A stretch of DNA of 55,789 nt from Nitrospiria bacterium (GTDB lineage: Bacteria; Nitrospirota; UBA9217). Below, piece by piece: positions 27,945 through 36,218 of this stretch. The notes under the pieces are model-generated. The model saw only the letters and a program-made list of their open reading frames with translations. It was not told the DNA's origin and searched no databases. The first letter of the stretch is position 1. Each line of letters starts with the position of its first letter. The DNA lies in contig CAKKRC010000026.1 of NCBI GenBank assembly GCA_919902495.1, forward strand, positions 1 to 55,789, read 5' to 3'. The translations under genes were made by a program, and so were the position numbers.

Positions 27945-28850
27945 TCAATTGACTTTGACCACGATCGCCGTGATGTTGTCCTTACCGCCGTTCGCCTCAG
28001 CCCTCTGTACGAGCCGTGCGCAGATCAGGTCGGTATGCTTTTCACCAGCGCAGATCTTGCGGATCTCCTCGTCGTCAACCTCGCCCCAGAGCCCGTCCGT
28101 ACAGAGCAGCAGCGTGCCGCCTCTCGCAACAGGCACCGTACAGATGTTCACCTTGACCGTTTCATCGTTCCCGATGGTGCGGTACAGGAGGTTGGCGCGG
28201 GGGTGGTTCCGTGCATCTTCCTTCGTTAACTGCCCTTTGGCAACGAGCTTCGCGACCACGGAGTGGTCCTCGGTGATCTGGGTGATGGAGGCGTTCTCGA
28301 TCCAGTAGACCCTGCTGTCTCCCACGCTGCCGATGAATGCCGTGCCATCCGACATGAGCGCGACACTGAGCGTCGTGCCCATGTTCGAGCCTGTGCGTGA
28401 AGCTTCTCGATTAACTTCGGTATTCGCCCGCTGCACGGCGCGTTCGACGAGTTCGAGAGGGTCCGTGCCCCGTTTCTTTGCCTCCCGCACTTCGCTGCAT
28501 ACGGCCTGCACTGCGATGGCGCTCGCGATCTCTCCGGCATCATGGCCGCCCATGCCGTCGGCCACGACGAAGAGGGTCTTGTCCCCGAGATCGAGGAATG
28601 TGAAATTGTCCTCGTTATGGTCTCTCACCAGGCCGGTGTCCGTGATGCCGTGCCACGAGAGCGCGAGCGGCGCGGGCATCTGCGCTTCTTCAGGCTCGGG
28701 CCGCAGCCGCACCGTGTGGACCGGCTGAAGCACCCTGGTCAGGGACCGCGCTGATGCCGGATCGATACCCACCCGGGAGAGGGTCATCGTTTCCCAGGCG
28801 ACATCCATACCAATAATCCTTTTCAGCAAGTTCCAGAGGCTGCTCATCAT
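27945..28850 (-). CDS. PP2C-type phosphatase with N-terminal extension
   Basis: 301 residues. The first ~55 residues (MMSSLWNLLKRIIGMDV...) are not part of the catalytic fold and may be a targeting or docking segment. The PP2C domain follows with VRDHNEDNF, VADGMGGHDAGE, GSVGDSRVYWI, LCTDGLWGEVDDEEI and KDNITAIVVKV, so all metal ligands are present. The start has AGGAG in the right place; a longer in-frame extension upstream lacks conservation. It is the first gene of the row PP2C, vWA, zinc ribbon-FHA, microprotein, FHA-vWA, kinase. Confidence 0.93.
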   Translation of the reverse strand: MMSSLWNLLKRIIGMDVAWETMTLSRVGIDPASARSLTRVLQPVHTVRLRPEPEEAQMPAPLALSWHGITDTGLVRDHNEDNFTFLDLGDKTLFVVADGMGGHDAGEIASAIAVQAVCSEVREAKKRGTDPLELVERAVQRANTEVNREASRTGSNMGTTLSVALMSDGTAFIGSVGDSRVYWIENASITQITEDHSVVAKLVAKGQLTKEDARNHPRANLLYRTIGNDETVKVNICTVPVARGGTLLLCTDGLWGEVDDEEIRKICAGEKHTDLICARLVQRAEANGGKDNITAIVVKVN

Positions 28851-29125
28851 GACCGGCTCCTGTGAGGATTGACATTCGTTTCGTTCTGCTGTGTATGTTG
28901 CATTGAGCGTGCCAGATCGGAACGGGTCGACGGGAAAGGGGAAAGAGCAGGTATTACAGAATGTTTCCGCCGAGCCACGGAGGGACGAGAACGGGATCGT
29001 GCGAGGGATCCTCTGATTTTCGAAGGAGGGGTATTCGATTATCGAACATCCAGTTCTTGTCAAGAGAAATGGTTCTTTCCCCCTTTCACCTCATTAAGGT
29101 TTGCTATCAACTGCGGCTCTTGCCG

Positions 29126-29154
29126 TTGCAAAGAGGCCCTGTTTATGGTATCGT
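29126..29154 (+). promoter_or_regulatory. candidate sigma70 promoter for rdgB
   Basis: TTGCAA, 17-bp spacer, TATCGT; each box has four of six consensus bases. The predicted start point is about 40 bp before the rdgB ATG. Confidence 0.42.
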
Positions 29155-29200
29155 TTGCCCTTGAATTTAGGACGTCCAGAAGGCGGTCGTAAGGAAGGCC

Positions 29201-29800
29201 ATGGAAATAGTTCTCGCCACGCGAAATAAGAAGAAGGTCGAGGAGATCCGGCGCATCACTACGGATCTGCCCGTCACCGTCCTCTCGCTCGACGATTTTC
29301 CCGCATGCCCCGTCACCGTCGAGGACCGGGACACCTTCGAGGGAAATGCCGTCAAAAAGGCCTTTGAGGCCGCTCTGTACACGGGAAAACCGGCCCTTGC
29401 AGACGATTCGGGGCTCGAGGTGGACGCCCTTGGCGGAGCTCCCGGAGTGTATTCGGCACGGTATGCGACCGACGCGGAAAGCGGGAACGATCCGAAGAAT
29501 TACATCAAGCTGCTGAAAGACCTCATCAATATCCCTCCCCAGGAGCGAGGCGCCCGGTTCGTCTGCTGCCTTGCCCTGGCCTACCCGGACGGCAGGACAA
29601 AGACCTTTTTCGGTTACGCCAAAGGACACATCGGACGTGAATCCCGCGGTAAAAAGGGGTTCGGATACGATCCGGTCTTTTACCCCGAGGGTTTTGACCG
29701 TACCTTCGCCGAAATGACGGCTGACGAGAAGGATGCCCTGAGCCACCGGGGAAAGGCCCTCGAAAAACTCGCAGAATTCCTCCACTCGTTTTCAAGGTGA
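29201..29800 (+). CDS. rdgB: XTP/dITP pyrophosphatase (HAM1/RdgB)
   Basis: 199 residues. It hydrolyses non-canonical purine triphosphates (XTP, dITP, ITP) to monophosphate and PPi. The N-terminal substrate loop ATRNKKKVEEI, the metal/base motif LADDSGLEVDALGGAPGVYSA, and GFGYDPVFYPEG with LSHRGKALEKL are family hallmarks. Length is typical. AAGGAAGG precedes the start. It is transcribed away from the signalling island and probably as a single gene. Confidence 0.96.
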   Translation: MEIVLATRNKKKVEEIRRITTDLPVTVLSLDDFPACPVTVEDRDTFEGNAVKKAFEAALYTGKPALADDSGLEVDALGGAPGVYSARYATDAESGNDPKNYIKLLKDLINIPPQERGARFVCCLALAYPDGRTKTFFGYAKGHIGRESRGKKGFGYDPVFYPEGFDRTFAEMTADEKDALSHRGKALEKLAEFLHSFSR

Positions 29801-30180
29801 GACTGCCAACGGATGATATCCGATCGAAAATCAATCGCTTTTCCCGTCCTTAGAACGCTGAAACAAGCCAATATATAGCCCTTCCTTCCGCTAAATTCAC
29901 CCTCCCGTTGAGCAGGGCCTTTCATCAGGGAAATGAGCGCTCTTGAGGAATGGTGCTTAAAACATATGACGCTATATGACTGAATTATAATGACTTTTTC
30001 GGCTCCGTTTTTTCCTACATTAGGAAAACTAATATTCAAATTATAATTTTTAACTTGCAAAAGAAGGCCGATTCAACGATATTACTGCCTGCGCCAAAAG
30101 TACGCTTATGCGAGGTGCGGGCAGTGCCCTCCTCGTTCGCTCCAACGCTTCTAACTCATTCTCATTCGCGCACTCGATAA
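29801..30180. other. gene-free AT-rich intergenic region before adk
   Basis: No credible coding frame. It is more AT-rich than its surroundings. It contains a perfect TATAAT at 29986 on the plus strand without a clear -35, and ATTATAATT-type inverted AT blocks near 30030-30050. A promoter for adk is likely here but not pinpointed. Confidence 0.45.
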
Positions 30181-30204
30181 TCCTCTGACGGAGGTTTCGC
30201 TCTC

Positions 30205-30852
30205 ATGGCAACACGTGTCGTCCTTCTTGGTGCTCCCGGTGCAGGCAAAGGCACCCAGGCGAAAATGCTCATCGAACGGTTCAAGATCCCGCAGATATCC
30301 ACGGGCGACATCCTCCGGAAGGCCGTTACCGACGGCACGCCGCTCGGTAAAGAAGCGAAGGTGATCATGGATTCGGGCGGCCTCGTGTCCGACAAGATCG
30401 TGCTCGGCCTCGTGGAAGAGCGGCTCAAACAGCCTGACTGCAAGAACGGCTTCATCCTCGACGGGTTCCCGCGCAACACGGCCCAGGCCGAGGCCCTCGA
30501 CAAGATCCTCACCGCCTCGGGCATGCCCCTCACCACGGCGCTCAACATCGATGTGGACCTGAACGACCTCCTGAAGCGCCTCACGGGTCGCAGAACCTGC
30601 AAGGCCTGCCAGCAGATGTACAATATCTTTTTCTCCGCCCCCAAGAAAGAAGGGATCTGCGACAAGTGCGGCGGCGAGCTGTTCCAGCGCGACGACGACA
30701 AGGAAGCGACGATCAAGAAACGGCTTGACGTGTATCAGCAGCAGACCGCTCCGCTCATCGATTATTATTCCAAAAAGAACATCATGAAGACGGTCATGGG
30801 AGTCGGCAGCATCGACGATATCTTCAAGAAGGCCGTCGCGGCGCTCATCTGA
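30205..30852 (+). CDS. adk: adenylate kinase, zinc-LID type
   Basis: 215 residues. It interconverts ATP + AMP and 2 ADP. The P-loop GAPGAGKGT lies at 9-17, the AMP site is GFILDGFPRNTAQA, and the LID domain has four Cys (132, 135, 152, 155) that bind structural zinc. A ribosome site (GGAGG) precedes the ATG. It sits directly upstream of sat and aprBA. APS reduction releases AMP and Sat uses ATP, so this kinase is well placed to return AMP to the ADP pool. A 112-bp 7-bp-period repeat separates it from sat. Confidence 0.97.
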   Translation: MATRVVLLGAPGAGKGTQAKMLIERFKIPQISTGDILRKAVTDGTPLGKEAKVIMDSGGLVSDKIVLGLVEERLKQPDCKNGFILDGFPRNTAQAEALDKILTASGMPLTTALNIDVDLNDLLKRLTGRRTCKACQQMYNIFFSAPKKEGICDKCGGELFQRDDDKEATIKKRLDVYQQQTAPLIDYYSKKNIMKTVMGVGSIDDIFKKAVAALI

Positions 30853-30873
30853 GGCAGGGAAAATAATAAATAA

Positions 30874-30985
30874 CAAATCCCAAAATACAAATCTCAAATC
30901 AATTCCAATATCGAAATTCAATGTTTGGATATTGAAGTTTGGAGCTTATTTGAGATTTGATGCTTGAGATTTGGAGCTTGTGTTA
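30874..30985. repeat. long 7-bp-period array between adk and sat
   Basis: Sixteen consecutive 7-bp units, starting CAAATCC, CAAAATA, CAAATCT, CAAATCA and ending in inverted types such as TGAGATT (twice) and TGGAGCT. The two halves are roughly complementary. Confidence 0.88.
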
Positions 30986-31016
30986 GAGTTTTAAAATTTC
31001 ATAAGGAGGAAATGTT

Positions 31017-32255
31017 ATGGCACTGGTAAAGCCTCATGGCAAAAAGAAGAAGCTTATGCCTCTTCTTCTCGAAGGATCGGCCCTTCAGAAAGAGCTCAAG
31101 AAGGCCAAGACCCTGAAGCAGCTCAAGATCTCCTCGCGCGAGACCGCTGATCTCGTGATGATGGGCATCGGCGCGTTCACGCCGCTCACGGGTTTCATGA
31201 CCAAGAAGGACTGGAAGGGCGTTTGCGACAAGTTCAAGATGGCTGACGGAACGTTCTGGCCCGTCCCGGTCACGCTCTCGGCAACGCCGGAGTTCGCCGC
31301 ATCGCTCAAGAAGAACGAAGAGATCACCCTGGTGGATGAAGAGTCAGGCGAGATCATGGCCACCATGAAGGTGGCCGAGAAGTACGCCATGACGAAGGCC
31401 GACAAGGAGCACGAGTGTACGAAGATCTTCCGCACTAATGATGTCGCCGGTCACCCGGGCGTGCAGAAGGTCATGGGCCAGCCCGACGTCAACCTGGCCG
31501 GTCCGGTGAAGGTCCTGTCCGAGGCGCACTTCCCCCAGACCTTCAAGGGCATCTATATGAAGCCGGTGGAGACCCGCAAGATATTCGAGGCCAAGGGCTG
31601 GAGCAAGATCGCGGCGTTCCAGACCCGGAACCCCATGCACCGCTCCCATGAGTACCTTGCCAAGATCGCCATCGAGACCATGGACGGCGTTCTGATCCAC
31701 CAGATCCTGGGCAAGCTCAAAGAGGGCGATATCCCGGCCGATGTGCGCGCCGACGCCATCAACACCCTCATGGACAAGTACTTTGTGAAGGACTCCGCCG
31801 TTCAGTGCGGCTATCCCATGGAAATGCGCTACGCCGGTCCCCGGGAAGCCCTCCTCCACGCGCTCTTCCGGCAGAACTTCGGCTGCAGCCACCTGATCGT
31901 CGGCCGCGACCACGCGGGCGTGGGCGACTACTACGGCCCCTTCGACGCGCAGAAGATCTTCGACGAGATCCCGGCGGGCGCGCTCGAGACCCAGCCGCTC
32001 AAGATCGACCACACCTTCTATTGCTTCAAGTGCGACGGCATGGCCTCCATGCGGACCTGCCCCCACGGCAAGGATGACAGGCTCATGCTTTCCGGCACCA
32101 AGCTGCGGAAGATGCTGTCCGAGGGCGAGAACGTTCCCGACCACTTCAGCCGCCCCGAAGTGCTCGAGATCCTCAAAAAGTACTATGCCGGCCTCACCGA
32201 GAAGGTGGAGATCAAGCTGCACAGCCACGCGGAAGGCACGCATACCAATAAGTAA
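31017..32255 (+). CDS. sat: dissimilatory ATP sulfurylase (sulfate adenylyltransferase)
   Basis: 412 residues. It converts sulfate and ATP to APS and PPi, the first step of sulfate reduction (or the last step of oxidation in reverse). The active-site motifs are [11 protein letters not shown] (202-212) and [16 protein letters not shown] (297-312). A Cys-rich segment (CFKCDG...RTCPHG) matches the zinc site of dissimilatory Sat proteins, followed by [10 protein letters not shown]. There is no fused APS kinase, as expected for the dissimilatory type. AAGGAGG precedes the ATG. It begins the sat-aprBA row. Confidence 0.97.
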   Translation: MALVKPHGKKKKLMPLLLEGSALQKELKKAKTLKQLKISSRETADLVMMGIGAFTPLTGFMTKKDWKGVCDKFKMADGTFWPVPVTLSATPEFAASLKKNEEITLVDEESGEIMATMKVAEKYAMTKADKEHECTKIFRTNDVAGHPGVQKVMGQPDVNLAGPVKVLSEAHFPQTFKGIYMKPVETRKIFEAKGWSKIAAFQTRNPMHRSHEYLAKIAIETMDGVLIHQILGKLKEGDIPADVRADAINTLMDKYFVKDSAVQCGYPMEMRYAGPREALLHALFRQNFGCSHLIVGRDHAGVGDYYGPFDAQKIFDEIPAGALETQPLKIDHTFYCFKCDGMASMRTCPHGKDDRLMLSGTKLRKMLSEGENVPDHFSRPEVLEILKKYYAGLTEKVEIKLHSHAEGTHTNK

Positions 32256-32316
32256 CCAGGTCGCATCGACTGCGGAAGCAGTTAACTAAATTCCACAGAT
32301 AGGAGGAAGAGATAAC

Positions 32317-32748
32317 ATGCCGAGTTACGTAATTACCGAGAAGTGTGACGGCTGTAAGGCGCAGGATAAGACTGCTTGCCAGTACATCTGTCCGAACGAC
32401 CTCATGATCCTGAACAGGGACACCATGAAGGCGACCAACCAGGAGCCTGAGCAGTGCTGGGAGTGCTACAACTGCGTGAAGATCTGCCCGCAGCAGGCTA
32501 TGGAGGTCAGGGGCTACCAGGATTTCTGCCCCATGGGGGCGAACGTGATCCCGTTGAGGGGCACGGACTCCATTATGTGGACCGTGAAGTTCCGGAACGG
32601 GATCCTGAAGCGTTTCAAGTTCCCCATCCGGACAACCGCCGAAGGCTCGGTCGATCCCTACAAGGGCAAGCCGGAAGCGGATTTCGCCAACATCAAAAAA
32701 ACGGGCTTTTTCACCACGACGAAGCCGATGCCCGTCATCAAGAAATAA
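32317..32748 (+). CDS. aprB: APS reductase beta subunit
   Basis: 143 residues. This iron-sulfur subunit passes electrons to the FAD of AprA. Two [4Fe-4S] sites are visible: Cys10/13/21/25 with one spacing longer than usual, and Cys47/50/53/57 in CWECYNCVKICPQQA. The C-terminal arm that wraps around AprA is present. It is in the normal aprB-aprA order, 14 bp before aprA, with GGAGGAAGAG upstream. Confidence 0.97.
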   Translation: MPSYVITEKCDGCKAQDKTACQYICPNDLMILNRDTMKATNQEPEQCWECYNCVKICPQQAMEVRGYQDFCPMGANVIPLRGTDSIMWTVKFRNGILKRFKFPIRTTAEGSVDPYKGKPEADFANIKKTGFFTTTKPMPVIKK

Positions 32749-32762
32749 GGAGGATATGATAA

Positions 32763-34781
32763 ATGGAAAAGGAAACCTGTACATTTTCGTTCTGCGCGAA
32801 GCCGGCAGTAGAAGAGGTTGAGACCGATCTCCTCCTCATCGGCGGCGGTATGGCGTGCTGTGGTTCGGCGTTCGAAGCTGCGCGCTGGGCGAACCCCAAG
32901 AAGATCAAGATCACCATGGTGGACAAGGCCGCGACCGACCGGTCCGGCGCCGTCGCCATGGGTCTGTCGGCCATCAACACCTACTGCGGTGAAAATGATC
33001 CGGCGGACTATGTAAAGTACGTACGCAACGACCTCATGGGCATCACGCGCGAGGACCTGGTTTATGACCTGGGCCGCCACGTTGATGATTCCGTGCATCT
33101 CTTCGAAGAGTGGGGCCTCCCGATCTGGAAGATGGGCGACGACGGCTTCTCCCTCGACGGTTTCCAGGCAAAGGAAGCAGGCAAGACCATGCTGAAGGAC
33201 GGCGGTAAGCCGGTCCGTTCCGGTAAGTGGCAGATCATGATCAACGGCGAGTCCTACAAGGTCATCGTGGCGGAAGCCGCGAAGAAGGCCCTGGAGACCA
33301 ACCGTGCCGCGACCGGCGTGAAGACCAACCACTATGAGCGCGTGTTCATCGTGAAGCTGTATCATGACGCCAAGGACCCGAAGCGCGTGGCGGCAGCGGC
33401 CGGTTTCAGCGTCCGCGAGAACAAGATCTATATCTTCAAGGCAAAGGTCATGGTACTGGCAGCCGGCGGCGCAGTGAACGTGTTCCGCCCCCGGTCTACC
33501 CAGGAAGGCCAGGGCCGCGCCTGGTACCCGGTATGGAACTCCGGCTCCGGTTACGCCCTCGGCATGCAGGCCGGCGCGGAGCTGACCATGATGGAGAACC
33601 GCTTCGTGCCCGCCCGCTTCAAGGACGGCTACGGACCGGTGGGCGCCTGGTTCCTGTTCTTCAAGGCCAAGGCGACCAACAGCCTGGGCGAGGATTATTG
33701 CCTGAATCCGGAATATCTGGCGGAAGCCAAGGCGAAGTACGGCAAGTACGTTGACGCCCTCGGCACGGCCATCCGGAACCACCTGATGATGAAGGACATG
33801 AAGGCGGGCAAGGGCCCGATCCTCATGAACACGCACCATGCCATGGATGCGATCAACAAGTCCTTCACCGAGAAGCTCGGCGAGAAGGAAGGCAAGAAGA
33901 AGGTGAAGCACCTCGAGGCGGAGGCGTGGGAAGACTTCCTCGATATGTGCATCGGCCAGGCCGGTCTCTGGGCCTCCAAGAACATCGAGCCGGACAAGAC
34001 CCCGTCCGAGATCATGCCGACCGAGCCCTATCTCCTCGGTTCGCATGCCGGCTGCGCCGGATTCTGGTGCTGCGGTCCCGAAGACCTCGGCGCGCCGGAA
34101 GAGTGGAACAAGAAATGGCCGGGCGGCAGCTACAACCGCATGTCGACCGTGCCGGGCCTCTTTATGTGCGGCGATATCTGCGGCGCGTCGGGCCACAAGT
34201 TCTCCTCGGGCTCGCATGCCGAGGGCCGCATCGCGGCCAAGAGCGCGATCGCGTTCCTGCTCGACAACCCGAACTATACGCCGACCATCAAGGAAACGGC
34301 GGACCAGATCTCGGCCGAGCTCTATCTGCCGTTCGAGGTGTTCGAGAAGTACAAGACCTTCACTACGGACACGGCGATCAACCCGAACTACATCAAGCCG
34401 AAGATGCTCCAGACCCGTCTGCAGAAGATCGCCGACGAGTACTTTGGCGGCATCGGCACCTGGTACATGACCTCGAAGACCATGCTCGACGAAGGCCTCA
34501 GGCAGCTCGACATGCTCAAGGAAGACACGAGCAAGATGGCGGCCGGCAACCTGCACGAGCTGATGCGCTGCTGGGAGAACTATCACCGTATCCTCTCCGT
34601 TGAGGCCCATGCGCGCCACATCCTGTTCCGGGAAGAGTCGCGGTATCCCGGCTACTACTATCGCGGCGACTTCGACAAGATCGACGACGACAACTGGAAG
34701 TGCTTCGTGAACTCCATCTACGATCAGGACAAGAACACCTGGATCGTCAAGAAGGTTCCCTACGCACAGCTGGTTCCGTAG
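32763..34781 (+). CDS. aprA: APS reductase alpha subunit (flavoprotein)
   Basis: 672 residues. It reduces APS to sulfite and AMP with FAD (reversible in sulfur oxidisers). The FAD-binding N-terminus has LLIGGGMACCGSAFEAARW. Further family signatures are RSGAVAMGLSAINTYCG, NRFVPARFKDGYGPVGAW, GSHAGCAGFWCCGPEDLGAP, and GLFMCGDICGASGHKFSSGSHAEGR split over the active site. The length equals known AprA proteins. A terminator follows, so aprBA mRNA probably ends before qmoA. Confidence 0.97.
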   Translation: MEKETCTFSFCAKPAVEEVETDLLLIGGGMACCGSAFEAARWANPKKIKITMVDKAATDRSGAVAMGLSAINTYCGENDPADYVKYVRNDLMGITREDLVYDLGRHVDDSVHLFEEWGLPIWKMGDDGFSLDGFQAKEAGKTMLKDGGKPVRSGKWQIMINGESYKVIVAEAAKKALETNRAATGVKTNHYERVFIVKLYHDAKDPKRVAAAAGFSVRENKIYIFKAKVMVLAAGGAVNVFRPRSTQEGQGRAWYPVWNSGSGYALGMQAGAELTMMENRFVPARFKDGYGPVGAWFLFFKAKATNSLGEDYCLNPEYLAEAKAKYGKYVDALGTAIRNHLMMKDMKAGKGPILMNTHHAMDAINKSFTEKLGEKEGKKKVKHLEAEAWEDFLDMCIGQAGLWASKNIEPDKTPSEIMPTEPYLLGSHAGCAGFWCCGPEDLGAPEEWNKKWPGGSYNRMSTVPGLFMCGDICGASGHKFSSGSHAEGRIAAKSAIAFLLDNPNYTPTIKETADQISAELYLPFEVFEKYKTFTTDTAINPNYIKPKMLQTRLQKIADEYFGGIGTWYMTSKTMLDEGLRQLDMLKEDTSKMAAGNLHELMRCWENYHRILSVEAHARHILFREESRYPGYYYRGDFDKIDDDNWKCFVNSIYDQDKNTWIVKKVPYAQLVP

Positions 34782-34793
34782 TTTAGCGTCATG

Positions 34794-34828
34794 TCCGGGG
34801 AAGGCGCAAGCCTTCCCCGGAATTTATT
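34794..34828 (+). terminator. intrinsic terminator after aprA
   Basis: TCCGGGGAAGGC and GCCTTCCCCGGA form a perfect 12-bp stem with a GCAA loop, followed by ATTTATT. Confidence 0.88.
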
Positions 34829-34927
34829 GCAAATTGCAAATTGCAAATTGAAAATTGCAGAATTGCGGAAAGCGAGCGATGCTCGCTTCTTTTTTAAGTT
34901 TCAAACTTGCAATTTCCAATTTACAAT
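34826..34927. repeat. palindromic 7-bp array (ATTGCAA type) enclosing a terminator
   Basis: Left arm: ATTGCAA three times, ATTGAAA, ATTGCAG. Right arm, inverted: TTGCAAT, TTCCAAT, TTACAAT. A terminator hairpin sits between the arms. Confidence 0.87.
34870..34895 (+). terminator. second intrinsic terminator between aprA and qmoA
   Basis: AAGCGAGC and GCTCGCTT form an 8-bp stem with a GAT loop, followed by CTTTTTT. It lies in the loop of the larger 7-bp palindrome. Confidence 0.8.
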
Positions 34928-34965
34928 TTTTTCGGTCTTAGAGCTTTGAAGGAGGATTACGTACC

Positions 34966-36216
34966 ATGGCGGAAAATAAGGTGTTGGTTGTCGGCGGAGG
35001 CTTTAGCGGCCTTACGGCAGCAGTGGAAGCCGCGGAAGCGGGGTCGGATGTCATCCTTGTCGAAAAGAACCCCTACCTCGGTGGACGGGTGACGCAGCTG
35101 AACAAGTACTTCTGGAAAATGTGCCCCCCGAACTGCGGACTCGAGATCCAGTACAAACGGATCAAGAACAACGGCCAGGTCAAGATCTATACGATGGCTG
35201 AAGTGGAGAAGATCTCCGGCAGCGAAGGCAACTTCGAGGTGACCATCAAGACCCAGCCCCGCTTCGTGAACGAAAAGTGCACGGGCTGCAACAAGTGCAC
35301 CGAGGCTTGCCCGGAAGAGCGCTCCAACGATTTCGACTTCGGGATGAGCAAGACCAAGGCGGCCTATTTGCCGCATAACCAGGCCTTTCCTCTTCAGTAT
35401 GTGATCGACGCCAAAGCGTGCAAGGGCTCGTCCTGCGCCAAGTGCGTAGCGGCCTGCGCTTATGACGCCATCAAGCTCGACATGAAGCCGGAGACGGTGA
35501 CGGTGAAGGTCGGGGCGGTGGTCATGGCGACCGGCTGGAACCCCTATGACGCGACCAAGATGGACAATCTCGGGTTCGGCGCGGTCCCGAATGTGATCAC
35601 CAACATGATGATGGAGCGTATCGCCGCTCCGAACGGCCCCACGGGAGGCAAGATCGTGCGGCCCTCCGACGGCAAAGAGGTCAAGAACGTCGCCTTCGTG
35701 CAGTGCGCGGGTTCGCGCGACGAGAACCACCTGGCCCATTGCTCGTATATCTGCTGTCTGGCATCGCTGAAGCAGGCATCCTATGTCAGGGAACTCTATC
35801 CCGACGCCAAGGTAAAGATCTTCTATATCGACATCCGCACCCCCGGACTCTATGAGAACCGGTTCTACACCAAGATCAAGGAAGACAAGAACGTGTCCTT
35901 CCTCAAGGGCAAGGTCGCCAGGGTCGAGCAGGCGCCGAACGGCGACGTGAAGGTCACCGCCGAGGACATTCACGGCGGCAGCAAGATCACCGAGACCTTC
36001 GATATGGTCGTGCTTGCCACCGGCATGCAGCCCACCGCGGCATCGCTGAAGAACGCCGGTGTTGCAATGACCGATGACGGGTTCGTGGACCAGGCGGCGC
36101 TCCCGAAGGGCATCTACGCGACCGGCACGCTCAAGACGCCCGTTGACGTGGCACGGTCGGCGCAGGATGCAACGGGTGTGGTCATGAAGAGCATCCAGAG
36201 TTTGAGGAGGAAATAA
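34966..36216 (+). CDS. qmoA: quinone-interacting oxidoreductase subunit QmoA
   Basis: 416 residues, HdrA-like flavoprotein of the QmoABC complex. The N-terminal FAD site is VVGGGFSGLTAAVEAAEAG. Cysteines for iron-sulfur binding are in CTGCNKCTEACPE and CAKCVAACAYDA. FVQCAGSRDENHLAHCSYIC is typical of HdrA-type subunits. The complex links the menaquinone pool to AprBA. AAGGAGG precedes the start. It is two bases ahead of the qmoB start. Confidence 0.95.
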   Translation: MAENKVLVVGGGFSGLTAAVEAAEAGSDVILVEKNPYLGGRVTQLNKYFWKMCPPNCGLEIQYKRIKNNGQVKIYTMAEVEKISGSEGNFEVTIKTQPRFVNEKCTGCNKCTEACPEERSNDFDFGMSKTKAAYLPHNQAFPLQYVIDAKACKGSSCAKCVAACAYDAIKLDMKPETVTVKVGAVVMATGWNPYDATKMDNLGFGAVPNVITNMMMERIAAPNGPTGGKIVRPSDGKEVKNVAFVQCAGSRDENHLAHCSYICCLASLKQASYVRELYPDAKVKIFYIDIRTPGLYENRFYTKIKEDKNVSFLKGKVARVEQAPNGDVKVTAEDIHGGSKITETFDMVVLATGMQPTAASLKNAGVAMTDDGFVDQAALPKGIYATGTLKTPVDVARSAQDATGVVMKSIQSLRRK

Positions 36217-36218
36217 GG

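Noticed and set aside
25866-30985. 7-bp arrays considered as CRISPR
   Set aside because: There are no unique spacers, the unit is 7 bp, and no cas gene is near.
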